This document shows positions 8,210 through 16,633 of a stretch of DNA of 64,000 nt, one piece after another. This stretch comes from an uncultured Kordiimonas sp. (GTDB lineage Bacteria > Pseudomonadota > Alphaproteobacteria > Sphingomonadales > Kordiimonadaceae), in contig CANLMI010000002.1 of assembly GCA_947492375.1 (NCBI GenBank), positions 249,529 to 313,528 of the forward strand, read 5' to 3'. The number at the start of each line of letters is the position of its first letter. Position 1 is the stretch's first letter. Made by a program: the position numbers and the translations under genes. The notes beneath the pieces were generated by a model. That model made no database searches, was not told where the DNA came from, and saw only the letters and a list, made by a program, of their open reading frames with translations.

Positions 8210-8356
8210 TTATACGTGACTAGTACCGCAATTACTACTGGCACCAGCGCCGTCGCCCGGAGGGAAAGTACCTGCACAACCGCCGGATACTTCTTCAATT
8301 TCAACATTATTTAGTTCAATTAATTCTGCTTCATACTCTAATTCAGAAATTTGCAT
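8210..8356 (-). CDS. Double-glycine-leader peptide precursor (microcin/class II bacteriocin-like)
   Basis: A 48-aa precursor starting at MQISELEYEAELIELNN, fixed by a strong ribosome-binding site (AAAGGAG, spaced 7 nt from ATG). The leader (residues 1-26) is acidic and ends NNVEIEEVSGG, the classical double-glycine processing site. The predicted mature peptide is 22 residues. It starts with Cys, has a second Cys near the C-terminus (SSNCGTSHV) and is rich in Gly, Ala, Ser and Pro. A single disulfide loop is possible. It sits between the HlyD adaptor and the C39 exporter, 9 nt from the latter. No modification enzyme or obvious immunity gene is adjacent. Antimicrobial versus signalling role is unknown. 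Confidence 0.8.
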   Translation of the reverse strand: MQISELEYEAELIELNNVEIEEVSGGCAGTFPPGDGAGASSNCGTSHV

Positions 8357-8477
8357 TTCTATCTCCTTTAAGGTTATTAATATACCCACTATTGGGCGGT
8401 TAATTCGGAAGCATTCGCTTCCTGCTTCACATCTTGAAAAGAAATCCCCAATCAACATGCAGAAGTTCTTGCTATTC

Positions 8478-9719
8478 TTATCTTCCCTTAACTGCTCTCA
8501 GAGGCTCTAACACCCAATCGATAAAACTACGGTCTTCCAGAATGATGTTGGCATCTAATTGCATCCCTGCCTGTAGGGCAATTTCATTGCCCGCAATTTT
8601 CAGAGCAGAACTCTCCAGCGACGCCGTCACACGGTATATTGGCTCCTGTAATTGAAACGGGGTTATCACTTCATTAGGTGACAGAATGGTTCCTGTGACT
8701 TTTGTAACCTTTGCAGAAAAAGAGCCAAACCTTTGATAAGGAAAAGCAGCATAAAGCAAGCGCACTTCTTGCCCTTCCTCCACAAAGCCAACGGCTCTAC
8801 TCGGAACAAATAAATCCGCTACCAACTCGCTATTTTCAGGCAAAATAGTAAGGATTGGTTGCTGCGGTAAAACCGTTTGGCCAATAGTGCTGCTCGTTAT
8901 CGATGCAACACGACCCGCAACAGTTGATTTAATCACATAAGATTGACGGCCTAGCAACTCTGCTTCACGAGTATCCATATCGATAAGCTGTGAGTTAAGT
9001 CGCGCAACACGGGCTTTAAACTCGTCAGGCATCTGAGCGCGGCGAATTTCAAGTTGTTCAAACCGCGCCTTGGCATTTTCCAGCTCCTGCTCTCTAAGTT
9101 TGCCTTGCGCCTGCTGGCTCAGCCAACTTTGACGGCGGCGTTCAGACTCTGCTTTTGAAATATATCCCTTACCCAATAATTCCTGAACATCAGCATAGGC
9201 AGTTTCAGCCGAAACAGTAATTTCTTTTTGGAGCTTAATCTGACTTTTAAGCGACGTCATTTCCAGCAAAACCGCGTCCATTTCGGCTTTTATCCGGCTT
9301 TGCTCAGATTCAAGCTGATTGTTTTCCAGAACAACCTGATTTTCCAAATTTCTACGCTGTTCTTCAAGAGCAATCAAAGAGCGTGCTTCAACCGAACTAT
9401 CAGCATCCGTCAACTGGGCAGCTTCAACTGATAAGAGTATATCGCCAGCTTTAACAATATCACCCTCGGCCACATTCAATGATTTAAGCGTGCCAAAACG
9501 ACCCGCTTGTATCTTCACTAACCCACTCGTTGGAACGAGATAACCAGGAACACGCTCAGTCCGGGAATAGGAACCTGTAAATAATACGACCAACATCAGT
9601 ATCAGGAGAACAAATAAAAGACCAGCAATCAACTGAAACGACATAGGATTAGTAAGAAATACATCACCGTGCAATTTCTGCTTACGTGCTTCTAATGCCT
9701 CTGTTCGAAATAAACTCAT
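8478..9719 (-). CDS. HlyD-family membrane fusion protein (CvaA-like) of the peptide exporter
   Basis: A 413-aa periplasmic adaptor linking the ABC exporter to an outer-membrane channel. After a short cytoplasmic N-terminus (MSLFRTEALEARKQKLHGDV) comes one transmembrane helix (about residues 27-50). Then follow a lipoyl half-motif (VKIQAGRFGTLKSLNVAEGD), a long coiled coil (about 110-260), the second lipoyl half and a beta-barrel domain. CvaA-type adaptors with C39 exporters have the same order. Start 9719 is preferred over an upstream ATG because LFRTEAL is the usual beginning of the subfamily. It is the first gene of the peptide operon, 121 nt before the precursor. Confidence 0.92.
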   Translation of the reverse strand: MSLFRTEALEARKQKLHGDVFLTNPMSFQLIAGLLFVLLILMLVVLFTGSYSRTERVPGYLVPTSGLVKIQAGRFGTLKSLNVAEGDIVKAGDILLSVEAAQLTDADSSVEARSLIALEEQRRNLENQVVLENNQLESEQSRIKAEMDAVLLEMTSLKSQIKLQKEITVSAETAYADVQELLGKGYISKAESERRRQSWLSQQAQGKLREQELENAKARFEQLEIRRAQMPDEFKARVARLNSQLIDMDTREAELLGRQSYVIKSTVAGRVASITSSTIGQTVLPQQPILTILPENSELVADLFVPSRAVGFVEEGQEVRLLYAAFPYQRFGSFSAKVTKVTGTILSPNEVITPFQLQEPIYRVTASLESSALKIAGNEIALQAGMQLDANIILEDRSFIDWVLEPLRAVKGR

Positions 9720-10060
9720 TAACCTAATACTTACTCTTAAATTCCTATCAAAGACATTATTTGAATCGCTTTGATGGATACCCTTAAAAGAAGTAAATAT
9801 AAATCTTTGATTTAAGTCAATAGATTTTAACACTCATTAGGTTTAAATTTATATTAAAGGGGGAAATCAAAAAACCGCTATATATAATGATTAGGTCTTA
9901 TCCTCATACAATAGATATATATAAGAAATAGCATACAATTGGATCATTAATCTACGCGAGTTCATTCCACCGAAACCGTAGAGAAAGTAATTCTAAAATG
10001 CCTACATTTACATAGAGTTCACAATATATATCAGACCTAAAATTAGGTGATTTAACATTA
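9720..10060. other. AT-rich intergenic region upstream of the peptide operon
   Basis: About 340 bases with no convincing coding frame. The segment just before the HlyD gene is very AT-rich and should hold the promoter of the leftward peptide operon, but I see no clear operator or sigma box. Confidence 0.4.
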
Positions 10061-10177
10061 GTCTATAGATGCATTAAGACCGCACCATTCATGAGCAAAC
10101 TTTAAAAGTTAAGGGCGAGCCGCATTAGCACCTCTGTTCTTCACCGTTAGCAATTATAAACGTCTTTTGATGATGGA

Positions 10178-10336
10178 TTAAACAACTGGAAGGTGCATAG
10201 TATCGTCATGAAAAGCTATATGATCTAACAATAAACAAGCACTGCTATCGTTAGTAACTGGTGCTTGAATTGCTCTCGTCCTTGCCGCTTTGCTAAAATT
10301 TAAGCTATCTGCCAAAGCCAAACAGTATCTGATTTG
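10178..10336 (-). pseudogene. Decayed LysR-type regulator fragment
   Basis: A 52-codon open stretch on the minus strand without a start codon reads QIRYCLALADSLNFSKAA, closely resembling the first helices of a LysR-family HTH (typically QLRYFLALAE-LNFTRAAE). RTRAIQ follows directly, as if the recognition-helix segment had been deleted. The following residues do not match the family and the frame stops at 10180. Upstream the reading is broken by TAG. It is interpreted as the remnant of a regulator divergent from the operon starting at 10556. Confidence 0.5.
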
Positions 10337-10555
10337 CTACATTTTCATATTCATTGATAATAACTGAAACATACTATCCACATAACTATTTAATATTACT
10401 GACCTTTTAATGCCTTTATACTAAATCCATAGTGCCATACAGGCACTGTTTTACTCCTCCGAATAGTATCGATTTATTTCTCGAAACCGCATAAGCCTTG
10501 ACATCAGCAGAAGATGATCAGAAAAGACGAATGTTTCAAACTTAAGGAAATCATA

Positions 10556-12070
10556 ATGACGATGGATCAAATTCCCCAATTGGTTATCGCTTTATTAGAG
10601 GCTCTCTCATTCCTGTTTATTACAGTTATAGGCCTTGGAGTTTTGTGGTTAGTCATCACTTACCTCAATGATAAAACGCAAACTGAAAGCACACTCCGTA
10701 GAAATTACCCTGTAATAGCGCGCTTTCGCTACCTCTTTGAACATTTGGGAGAGTTTTTTCGACAATATTTCTTTGCTCAAGACCGTGAGGAAATGCCATT
10801 CAACCGAGCAGAACGTTCATGGGTATACCGTGCAGCAAAAAATATCGACTCTACCGTGGCTTTCGGGTCCTCGCGGGACCTAAGGCCTGCTGGCTCGGTT
10901 TATTTTGTGAATTGCCCCTTTCCCACCCTGGACAAGGATGCACAAGACCCCGCCCCTGTTATTATCGGACCATATGCAGACAAACCTTATGAAACGGCCA
11001 GCACATTCAATATATCAGGAATGAGTTACGGCGCCCTCTCTATACCCGCAGTTCGTGCACTTTCTATGGGGGCCAAAAAGGCAGGTATCTGGATGAACAC
11101 GGGTGAAGGCGGCCTGTCACCCTATCATCTTGAAGGGGGTGCTGATATTGTTTTCCAGATAGGAACAGCGAAATTTGGAGTTCGAAAACCTGAAGGCGGA
11201 TTTGACGAAGCGAAATTACGCGAGGTTGCTAGACACGAGCAAGTTAAAATGTTCGAAATCAAACTTAGTCAAGGTGCTAAACCCGGCAAAGGTGGCATTC
11301 TACCGGGAGCAAAAGTGACCGAGGAAATCGCACGAATAAGAGGGATCAACGTTGGCGAATCCGCCATAAGCCCAAACCGCCACCCAGAAATTGATAGCGT
11401 GGATGATCTGCTTGATATGATAGAGTTTGTCAGAACTACATCAGGAAAGCCCGTTGGTTTTAAAATGGTGGTTGGTTCTCTAGGTTTTGTTGACGCCTTG
11501 TGTGTACGCATCCAAGAGCGCGGCGAAAAAAGTGCCCCCGACTTCATTACAATTGATAGTTCAGATGGAGGAACTGGTGCAGCACCAATGAGCTTAATTG
11601 ACAATATGGGCATGCCACTTAGAGAAAGTTTACCCCTCGTCGTAGATATACTTAAAAAATATAATCTGAGAAAGCGCATCAAAGTTTGTGCCAGCGGCAA
11701 AATGATTAACCCCTCAGAAGCAGCTTGGGCTTACTGCGCAGGTGCAGATTTTGTAAACTCTGCACGTGGCTTTATGTTTGCACTCGGATGCATTCAGGCC
11801 CTCCAATGCAACAAAAACACTTGTCCAACTGGTATAACGACTCATAATAAAAAGCTACAATATGGATTAGAACCCGTATCAAAAGCTGAACGTGTCGCCA
11901 GCTATGCAGCGAACATGCAAAAAGAAGTAGGTATAATTGCGCATAGCTGCGGCGTGCCGGAACCTCGTGGTTTGCGAAGACATCACGCAAGAGTTGTTTT
12001 GGACAATGGAACAAGTATCGCTATGGATGAGTTATATCCAGAAGGTAGTACCCAACCAACAGCAGCCTAA
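10556..12070 (+). CDS. FMN-binding glutamate synthase-family protein (GltB2-like, membrane-anchored)
   Basis: A 504-aa protein with one N-terminal transmembrane helix (about residues 8-32, LLEALSFLFITVIGLGVLW) followed by the FMN-binding glutamate synthase central domain. Readable motifs are GMSYGALSIPAVRALS, NTGEGGLSPYH, the FMN-site segments SSDGGTGAAPMS and GADFVNSARGFM, and a cysteine cluster IQALQCNKNTCPTGI matching the 3Fe-4S ligands. It lacks the glutaminase domain of true GltB. Start 10556 is set by AAGGAAA, 8 nt upstream of the ATG. It is followed by the TPP enzyme and aldehyde dehydrogenase genes. The physiological reaction of this stand-alone family is not known to me. Confidence 0.88.
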   Translation: MTMDQIPQLVIALLEALSFLFITVIGLGVLWLVITYLNDKTQTESTLRRNYPVIARFRYLFEHLGEFFRQYFFAQDREEMPFNRAERSWVYRAAKNIDSTVAFGSSRDLRPAGSVYFVNCPFPTLDKDAQDPAPVIIGPYADKPYETASTFNISGMSYGALSIPAVRALSMGAKKAGIWMNTGEGGLSPYHLEGGADIVFQIGTAKFGVRKPEGGFDEAKLREVARHEQVKMFEIKLSQGAKPGKGGILPGAKVTEEIARIRGINVGESAISPNRHPEIDSVDDLLDMIEFVRTTSGKPVGFKMVVGSLGFVDALCVRIQERGEKSAPDFITIDSSDGGTGAAPMSLIDNMGMPLRESLPLVVDILKKYNLRKRIKVCASGKMINPSEAAWAYCAGADFVNSARGFMFALGCIQALQCNKNTCPTGITTHNKKLQYGLEPVSKAERVASYAANMQKEVGIIAHSCGVPEPRGLRRHHARVVLDNGTSIAMDELYPEGSTQPTAA

Positions 12071-12114
12071 AACATGAGAAATATGTTTACAGGTTAAATT
12101 GTTAAAAATTTACA

Positions 12115-12160
12115 ATATTTAACAACGAGCATCATTGATATTTAACAACGAGCATCGTTG
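12115..12160. repeat. Two tandem 23-bp repeats, each with a CAACGA-N3-TCGTTG-type palindrome
   Basis: The 23-base unit at 12115-12137 is repeated immediately at 12138-12160 with one difference. The second copy contains the perfect inverted repeat CAACGA-GCA-TCGTTG; the first has TCATTG. The pair ends 32 nt before the start of the TPP-enzyme gene and 45 nt after the previous gene, so it is a candidate double operator for a dimeric regulator. Confidence 0.6.
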
Positions 12161-12192
12161 ATGCTTCTATGCCCCAAAAGTAAGGATAAAAT

Positions 12193-13851
12193 ATGAGTGT
12201 AAAATCAACAATGAAAGCATCGGATTTATTCGTTCGCGCTCTGGAAGCTGAGGGAGTAGAATATATTTTTGCTGTTCCCGGAGAAGAAAACCTTGATCTT
12301 CTGGAATCCCTTCGCGAGTCATCTGTAAAATTAATCCTTACTCGACACGAGCAAGGCGCCGCTTTCATGGCCGCAACATACGGCCGATTAACGGGCAAAG
12401 CTGGTGTATGTATGGCAACTTTGGGGCCAGGAGCAACTAATTTCGCAACACCTGCTGCCTATGCCCACCTAGGCGGAATGCCGCTTATTATGATTACAGG
12501 GCAAAAACCAATTAAAAAATCCAAACAAGGCCAGTTTCAAATTATTGATGTGGTCAGTTTATTTGATCCAATTTGTAAAATGTCCAAACAGATTGTGCAT
12601 GGCAACACAATACCAGCACTTGTGCGCGAGGCATTTCGTGTATCTGAAGAAGAGCGCCCCGGTGCCGTACTTTTAGAACTTCCAGAAGATATTGCCGCTG
12701 AAGAGACAGATGAGCCAATTCTTTTGCCACATGCCAGACGATATGCGGTTGCTGATGACCTTGTTTTGGATGAAGCAGCTTCCTTAATCCAGGAAGCAAA
12801 AATGCCGCTTATTCTTTTAGGCGCTGGTGCCAACCGAAAAGATGCGAGAGAAGCACTTAGTGATTTCATCAATCAAACAAAAATTCCTTTCTTTAATACA
12901 CAGATGGGTAAAGGCGTCGTTGACGAACGATCAGATCTGTTCCTGGGTACAGCCGCACTTTCTGACGGTGATTACCTTCACTGTGCCATTGACCGTGCCG
13001 ACCTCATCATCAATGTTGGTCATGACGTTGTAGAAAAACCACCGTTCTTTATGGAAGAAGGCGGTAAAAAAGTAATCCATATTAATTATAAAGCGGCTCA
13101 GGTTGATCAGGTCTATTTCCCACAAATTGAAGTGGTTGGCGACCTAACAAGGTCAATAGAACGCTTGGGGCAAAAACTTGGTGGTGTCGTATCTTGTGAC
13201 CAAACCTATTTTGACAAGGTAAAAACTGAGATTGAGAGCCACACTTCAGAACTATCCGATGATAGCAGGTTCCCGATTATTCCACAAAGATTTGTCGCTG
13301 ATACCCGTAAAGTTATGAGTGAAAAAGACATCATTGCACTCGATAATGGTATCTACAAAATATGGTATGCACGGAACTACAAGGCTTATCACCCTAATAC
13401 TGTCCTTTTGGATAATGCATTGGCAACAATGGGCGCAGGCTTACCATCAGCGATGATGGCGGCCATGCTTAATCCCGATCAACAGGTAATGGCGATATGC
13501 GGCGACGGAGGCTTCATGATGAATAGTCAGGAGATTGAAACCGCTGTCCGGCTTGGGTTGAATATGGTCGTCACTATACTGAATGATAATTCATACGGTA
13601 TGATCAGATGGAAACAAGCGCACGCAGGTTTTGAAGACTTTGGACTTGAGTTTAACAACCCTGATTTTGTTCAATATGCAAATAGTTATGGTGCAACTGG
13701 CCACAGAGTTGAAAGTACAGAGGATTTAATCCCGACATTTGAACGTGCCTTTGAAGCAGGTGGCGTTCATCTTGTTGAAGTGCCTGTTGATTATTCAGAA
13801 AACAAACGTGTCCTAATCGACGAACTTGCAGAAAAGGTATGTTTAATATGA
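12193..13851 (+). CDS. Thiamine-diphosphate-dependent enzyme, acetolactate synthase large-subunit-like
   Basis: A 552-aa member of the acetohydroxyacid synthase/benzoylformate decarboxylase superfamily. The catalytic Glu lies in LTRHEQGAAFMA. The TPP/Mg motif is GDGGFMMNSQEIETAVRLGL followed by NDNSYG, and the middle FAD/Rossmann-like domain spans about 185-330. No small regulatory subunit follows, so a housekeeping role in branched-chain synthesis is unlikely. Instead the aldehyde dehydrogenase gene overlaps its stop codon (ATGA). An enzyme that decarboxylates or ligates a 2-oxo acid and hands an aldehyde to the dehydrogenase is a reasonable inference. Confidence 0.85.
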   Translation: MSVKSTMKASDLFVRALEAEGVEYIFAVPGEENLDLLESLRESSVKLILTRHEQGAAFMAATYGRLTGKAGVCMATLGPGATNFATPAAYAHLGGMPLIMITGQKPIKKSKQGQFQIIDVVSLFDPICKMSKQIVHGNTIPALVREAFRVSEEERPGAVLLELPEDIAAEETDEPILLPHARRYAVADDLVLDEAASLIQEAKMPLILLGAGANRKDAREALSDFINQTKIPFFNTQMGKGVVDERSDLFLGTAALSDGDYLHCAIDRADLIINVGHDVVEKPPFFMEEGGKKVIHINYKAAQVDQVYFPQIEVVGDLTRSIERLGQKLGGVVSCDQTYFDKVKTEIESHTSELSDDSRFPIIPQRFVADTRKVMSEKDIIALDNGIYKIWYARNYKAYHPNTVLLDNALATMGAGLPSAMMAAMLNPDQQVMAICGDGGFMMNSQEIETAVRLGLNMVVTILNDNSYGMIRWKQAHAGFEDFGLEFNNPDFVQYANSYGATGHRVESTEDLIPTFERAFEAGGVHLVEVPVDYSENKRVLIDELAEKVCLI

Positions 13852-15242
13852 GCGGCCTTGGAAAATCCGTACAGGTTGTAAACCCTTATAATCAGGAAAT
13901 CATCGGTGAAGTTCAAACTGTAGAATGGTGCATAATTGATGAAATGCTCAATACGGCGTCAAACCTTCACCGAAACAGGGCAAACTGGCTTCCAGCCCAT
14001 AAACGAATTGATATTCTGAAACGTACCGCTGAAATCATGCAAGATAGAGAGCAAGAGCTTGCTTATCTAATTGCAAACGAGGGGGGAAAACCCCTTAAGG
14101 ATGCCCGCGTTGAAGTAACACGCGCAATTGGCGGCATTGAACTTTGTATCCATGAAATAAGCCAGCTAGCTGGCAAAGAAATCCCAATGGATTTAACTGA
14201 AGCTGGCTCTGGCCGAACTGCCTTCACTCAAAGAGAGCCAATCGGCCCGGTTTTTGCGGCTTCAGCTTTCAATCACCCTCTTAACTTGATCGTCCATCAG
14301 GTAGCACCAGCCGTGGCCGCTGGTTGCCCTGTAATTGTCAAACCAGCTTCAGATACACCGCTTTCGTGCAAAGCGTTTGTTGATATATTAACTGAAGCTG
14401 GTTTACCAGATGGCTGGTGCCATTTTACCTTATGTGACAATGCTACAGCGGAAAAGCTTGTCTCAGACCCTCGTCTTGGCTTTTTCTCCTTTATCGGCTC
14501 TGCCAGAGTTGGTTGGATGCTACGGTCGAAATTGGCGCCGGGCACACGCTGTGCTCTTGAACATGGCGGTGTAGCACCAGTTATCGTTGATGAAACAGCT
14601 GATATTACTGACATGATACCTCTACTTGCTAAAGGTGGGTTTTATCATTCAGGTCAGGTTTGTGTATCAGTACAACGGGTTTTTGTTCCCAACAGCATGA
14701 TGGACAAAATAGCGGCTGAACTAGGTACCGTTGCGGATACGCTTGTTGTAGGAAATGCGACCGATCAGGAAACTGACTGTGGCCCTCTAATCCGCCCAAG
14801 AGAGGTTGACCGTGTCGAGGAATGGGTTAATGAAGCCTTGGAAGAAGGTGCAAAACTAATCTGTGGTGGTAAAAAACTAAGTGACACCACATATGCGCCT
14901 ACAGTTCTTCTAAATCCATCCCAAAACTCTAAAGTATCAGCTCAGGAAGTCTTTGGGCCAGTAGTTTGTGTATATGGATATAGTGATATAAATGATGCCA
15001 TTGCTACAGCAAATAGCCTACCGTTTGCATTTCAGGCGTCAGTATTTACCAAAAACCTGGATACAGCAATGAAAGCATCAAGAGAGTTGGATGCAACTGC
15101 GGTCATGGTGAATGATCATACTGCATTTCGAACAGACTGGATGCCTTTTGCCGGCAGAAGGCAGTCAGGCTATAATACAGGCGGCATTGGATATACCATG
15201 CATGATATGACACAAGATAAGATGACTGTGATTAAAACCTGA
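13848..15242 (+). CDS. Aldehyde dehydrogenase family protein (NAD(P)+-dependent)
   Basis: A 464-aa class-3-like aldehyde dehydrogenase. The catalytic Cys is in HSGQVCVSVQRVFVP and the general-base Glu in ALEHGGVAPVIVD. The cofactor-binding segment is FNHPLNLIVHQVAPAVAAGC with VIVKPASDTPLS. I start at MSGLGKSVQVVNPYN (13848) because this ATG overlaps the upstream stop as ATGA, a normal coupled junction; an ATG 9 nt earlier is possible. It is the last gene of the GltB2-like/TPP enzyme/ALDH set and is followed by a long hairpin. Substrate unknown. Confidence 0.9.
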   Translation: MSGLGKSVQVVNPYNQEIIGEVQTVEWCIIDEMLNTASNLHRNRANWLPAHKRIDILKRTAEIMQDREQELAYLIANEGGKPLKDARVEVTRAIGGIELCIHEISQLAGKEIPMDLTEAGSGRTAFTQREPIGPVFAASAFNHPLNLIVHQVAPAVAAGCPVIVKPASDTPLSCKAFVDILTEAGLPDGWCHFTLCDNATAEKLVSDPRLGFFSFIGSARVGWMLRSKLAPGTRCALEHGGVAPVIVDETADITDMIPLLAKGGFYHSGQVCVSVQRVFVPNSMMDKIAAELGTVADTLVVGNATDQETDCGPLIRPREVDRVEEWVNEALEEGAKLICGGKKLSDTTYAPTVLLNPSQNSKVSAQEVFGPVVCVYGYSDINDAIATANSLPFAFQASVFTKNLDTAMKASRELDATAVMVNDHTAFRTDWMPFAGRRQSGYNTGGIGYTMHDMTQDKMTVIKT

Positions 15243-15264
15243 TCATTCAATGATATAAACAAAA

Positions 15265-15310
15265 CGATATGCCAATAGTCAAAACCATTATACTTGATAT
15301 TGGCATATCG
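15265..15310. terminator. Long hairpin between convergent genes (probable bidirectional terminator)
   Basis: CGATATGCCAATA (15265-15277) pairs perfectly with TATTGGCATATCG (15298-15310). Inside, TCAA/TTGA can extend the stem beyond a one-base bulge, leaving an 11-nt loop. It lies in the convergent gap between the aldehyde dehydrogenase and the purine permease operon. There is no long T run, so it may act as a transcript stabiliser as well. Confidence 0.6.
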
Positions 15311-15475
15311 GAAAATTTCATAAAATTAACGGTCGCTATCCGCGTTTACTGCATATAGGGAAACTTAAGTCCAAGACCTGCTAGCATTTGACAATAAATC
15401 ATACAAACGCTGTAAATTTTACAATTTCGATCAGCTATCTTACTTCAAAATATAATCACTAGAGATCACTTACCA

Positions 15476-16573
15476 TTACTGATCACCTGGCGACGAGTGC
15501 TCATAGGCTTCCCACCCATCAACCAGCGTGTTTACAACCTTACTACCAATCAGATAGGCTGATTCAAGCGAGGGTAAAAAACCAGCCGATGCAAGCTCTT
15601 TTGGAACACCATTTCCAAGCAAACTATCAACAGCTGTTGCGCCGTCATATTGCATTGTATAATTGCTTGCTGTCCTAAGCAGTAAAACTCGTTTGCTATC
15701 AACCTTGCCTAAAAGCCCCAGTTTTTCCAAGGAATGTAAGGTGCCGCTATCTTCCATAGCAGATGTAACAAACCTCGCTTTTCCTTCTGTCCAATATGGC
15801 ATCCATTCATTGGCCCAGTCATTAATTTTAGCGCCGTGCCAATATGTCATCGCCGATAGCTGATCACCTCTCAAAACAAAGGGGGCGCGCTGGGCATTCG
15901 GAAACCCCTTGTAACGCTGTCTAAATTTTTGCATTGAATTTGTATCGGGTATTTTAACATCTTTTGTTAAAGTATATGCCCAGTCTGTGAGCTTGGGATT
16001 TAATTGAAAGACAAATGTTCTATTAGTATCGGGGGCGGTTCCCTGAAATGGGCTCTGACGCGCCCTGGGGAAATACCCTGTTGACCAATCCTCTGGTATC
16101 TCACGAGCGTCAACCTGATGTAATAAATCACCGTCAACAACCCAATCTGTCCATACCGCAGAGCCAATCGAACCATCTGCCGGGTCAATACCAGCAATAC
16201 CTGCAATTACAAAGTACGCATTGCTTAAATCAAAGCGACTATCTAATCCCAGTGCCATTATCGTTGCAGCCGCCTTAATTGTTCCAATGCCCGTTACAAC
16301 ACCCAAAACACCCTTTTTACGGTTTAACCGAATTTCGCGATCACCAAGTGGAAACGCTAATTGCTCTGGCAACGGGAACCGCTCAACCCAATGCTGGAAT
16401 TCAGCAGGGTCATCCCCCGTACTTTCCCCGCGCTCAAACATGGTAACAACAACCACTTTTATAGGTATTTTATCGGTTACTACTGAATTATCGGCTACAA
16501 CACTTAAAGCGCTGAAAGGTAAAAAAATCAGCAAAAGAAGAACAAGAGAAATCTTACTATAAAGCTGTATCAT
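15476..16573 (-). CDS. Purine nucleoside permease-family protein (NUP), exported
   Basis: A 365-aa protein with an N-terminal signal peptide (LVLLLLIFLPFSALSVVA) and the NUP-family body: KVVVVTMFERGESTGDDPAEF, GVVTGIGTIKAAATIMALGL, FVIAGIAGIDPADGSIGSAV and LRTASNYTMQYDG. The fold resembles nucleoside phosphorylases although the family is named for nucleoside uptake, so binding or phosphorolysis of nucleosides in the periplasm is equally possible. It follows the NCS2 purine permease gene by 60 nt in the same direction, which supports a joint purine salvage operon. Confidence 0.85.
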   Translation of the reverse strand: MIQLYSKISLVLLLLIFLPFSALSVVADNSVVTDKIPIKVVVVTMFERGESTGDDPAEFQHWVERFPLPEQLAFPLGDREIRLNRKKGVLGVVTGIGTIKAAATIMALGLDSRFDLSNAYFVIAGIAGIDPADGSIGSAVWTDWVVDGDLLHQVDAREIPEDWSTGYFPRARQSPFQGTAPDTNRTFVFQLNPKLTDWAYTLTKDVKIPDTNSMQKFRQRYKGFPNAQRAPFVLRGDQLSAMTYWHGAKINDWANEWMPYWTEGKARFVTSAMEDSGTLHSLEKLGLLGKVDSKRVLLLRTASNYTMQYDGATAVDSLLGNGVPKELASAGFLPSLESAYLIGSKVVNTLVDGWEAYEHSSPGDQ

Positions 16574-16633
16574 GGCATGGTGCCCTTCTCTAACCTATCA
16601 AGAACCAACATTAAGGCTGGTTCACAATTATTG

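Noticed and set aside
10236-10267. Inverted repeat CAAGCAC / GTGCTTG
   Set aside because: Only 7 bp with an 18-nt loop and no T run, and it falls within the decayed LysR region; too weak to call a terminator or operator.
12193-13851. Reading the TPP enzyme as housekeeping acetolactate synthase IlvB
   Set aside because: No IlvN-type small subunit or ilvC follows, and it is coupled to an aldehyde dehydrogenase, so a catabolic or specialised role is more likely.
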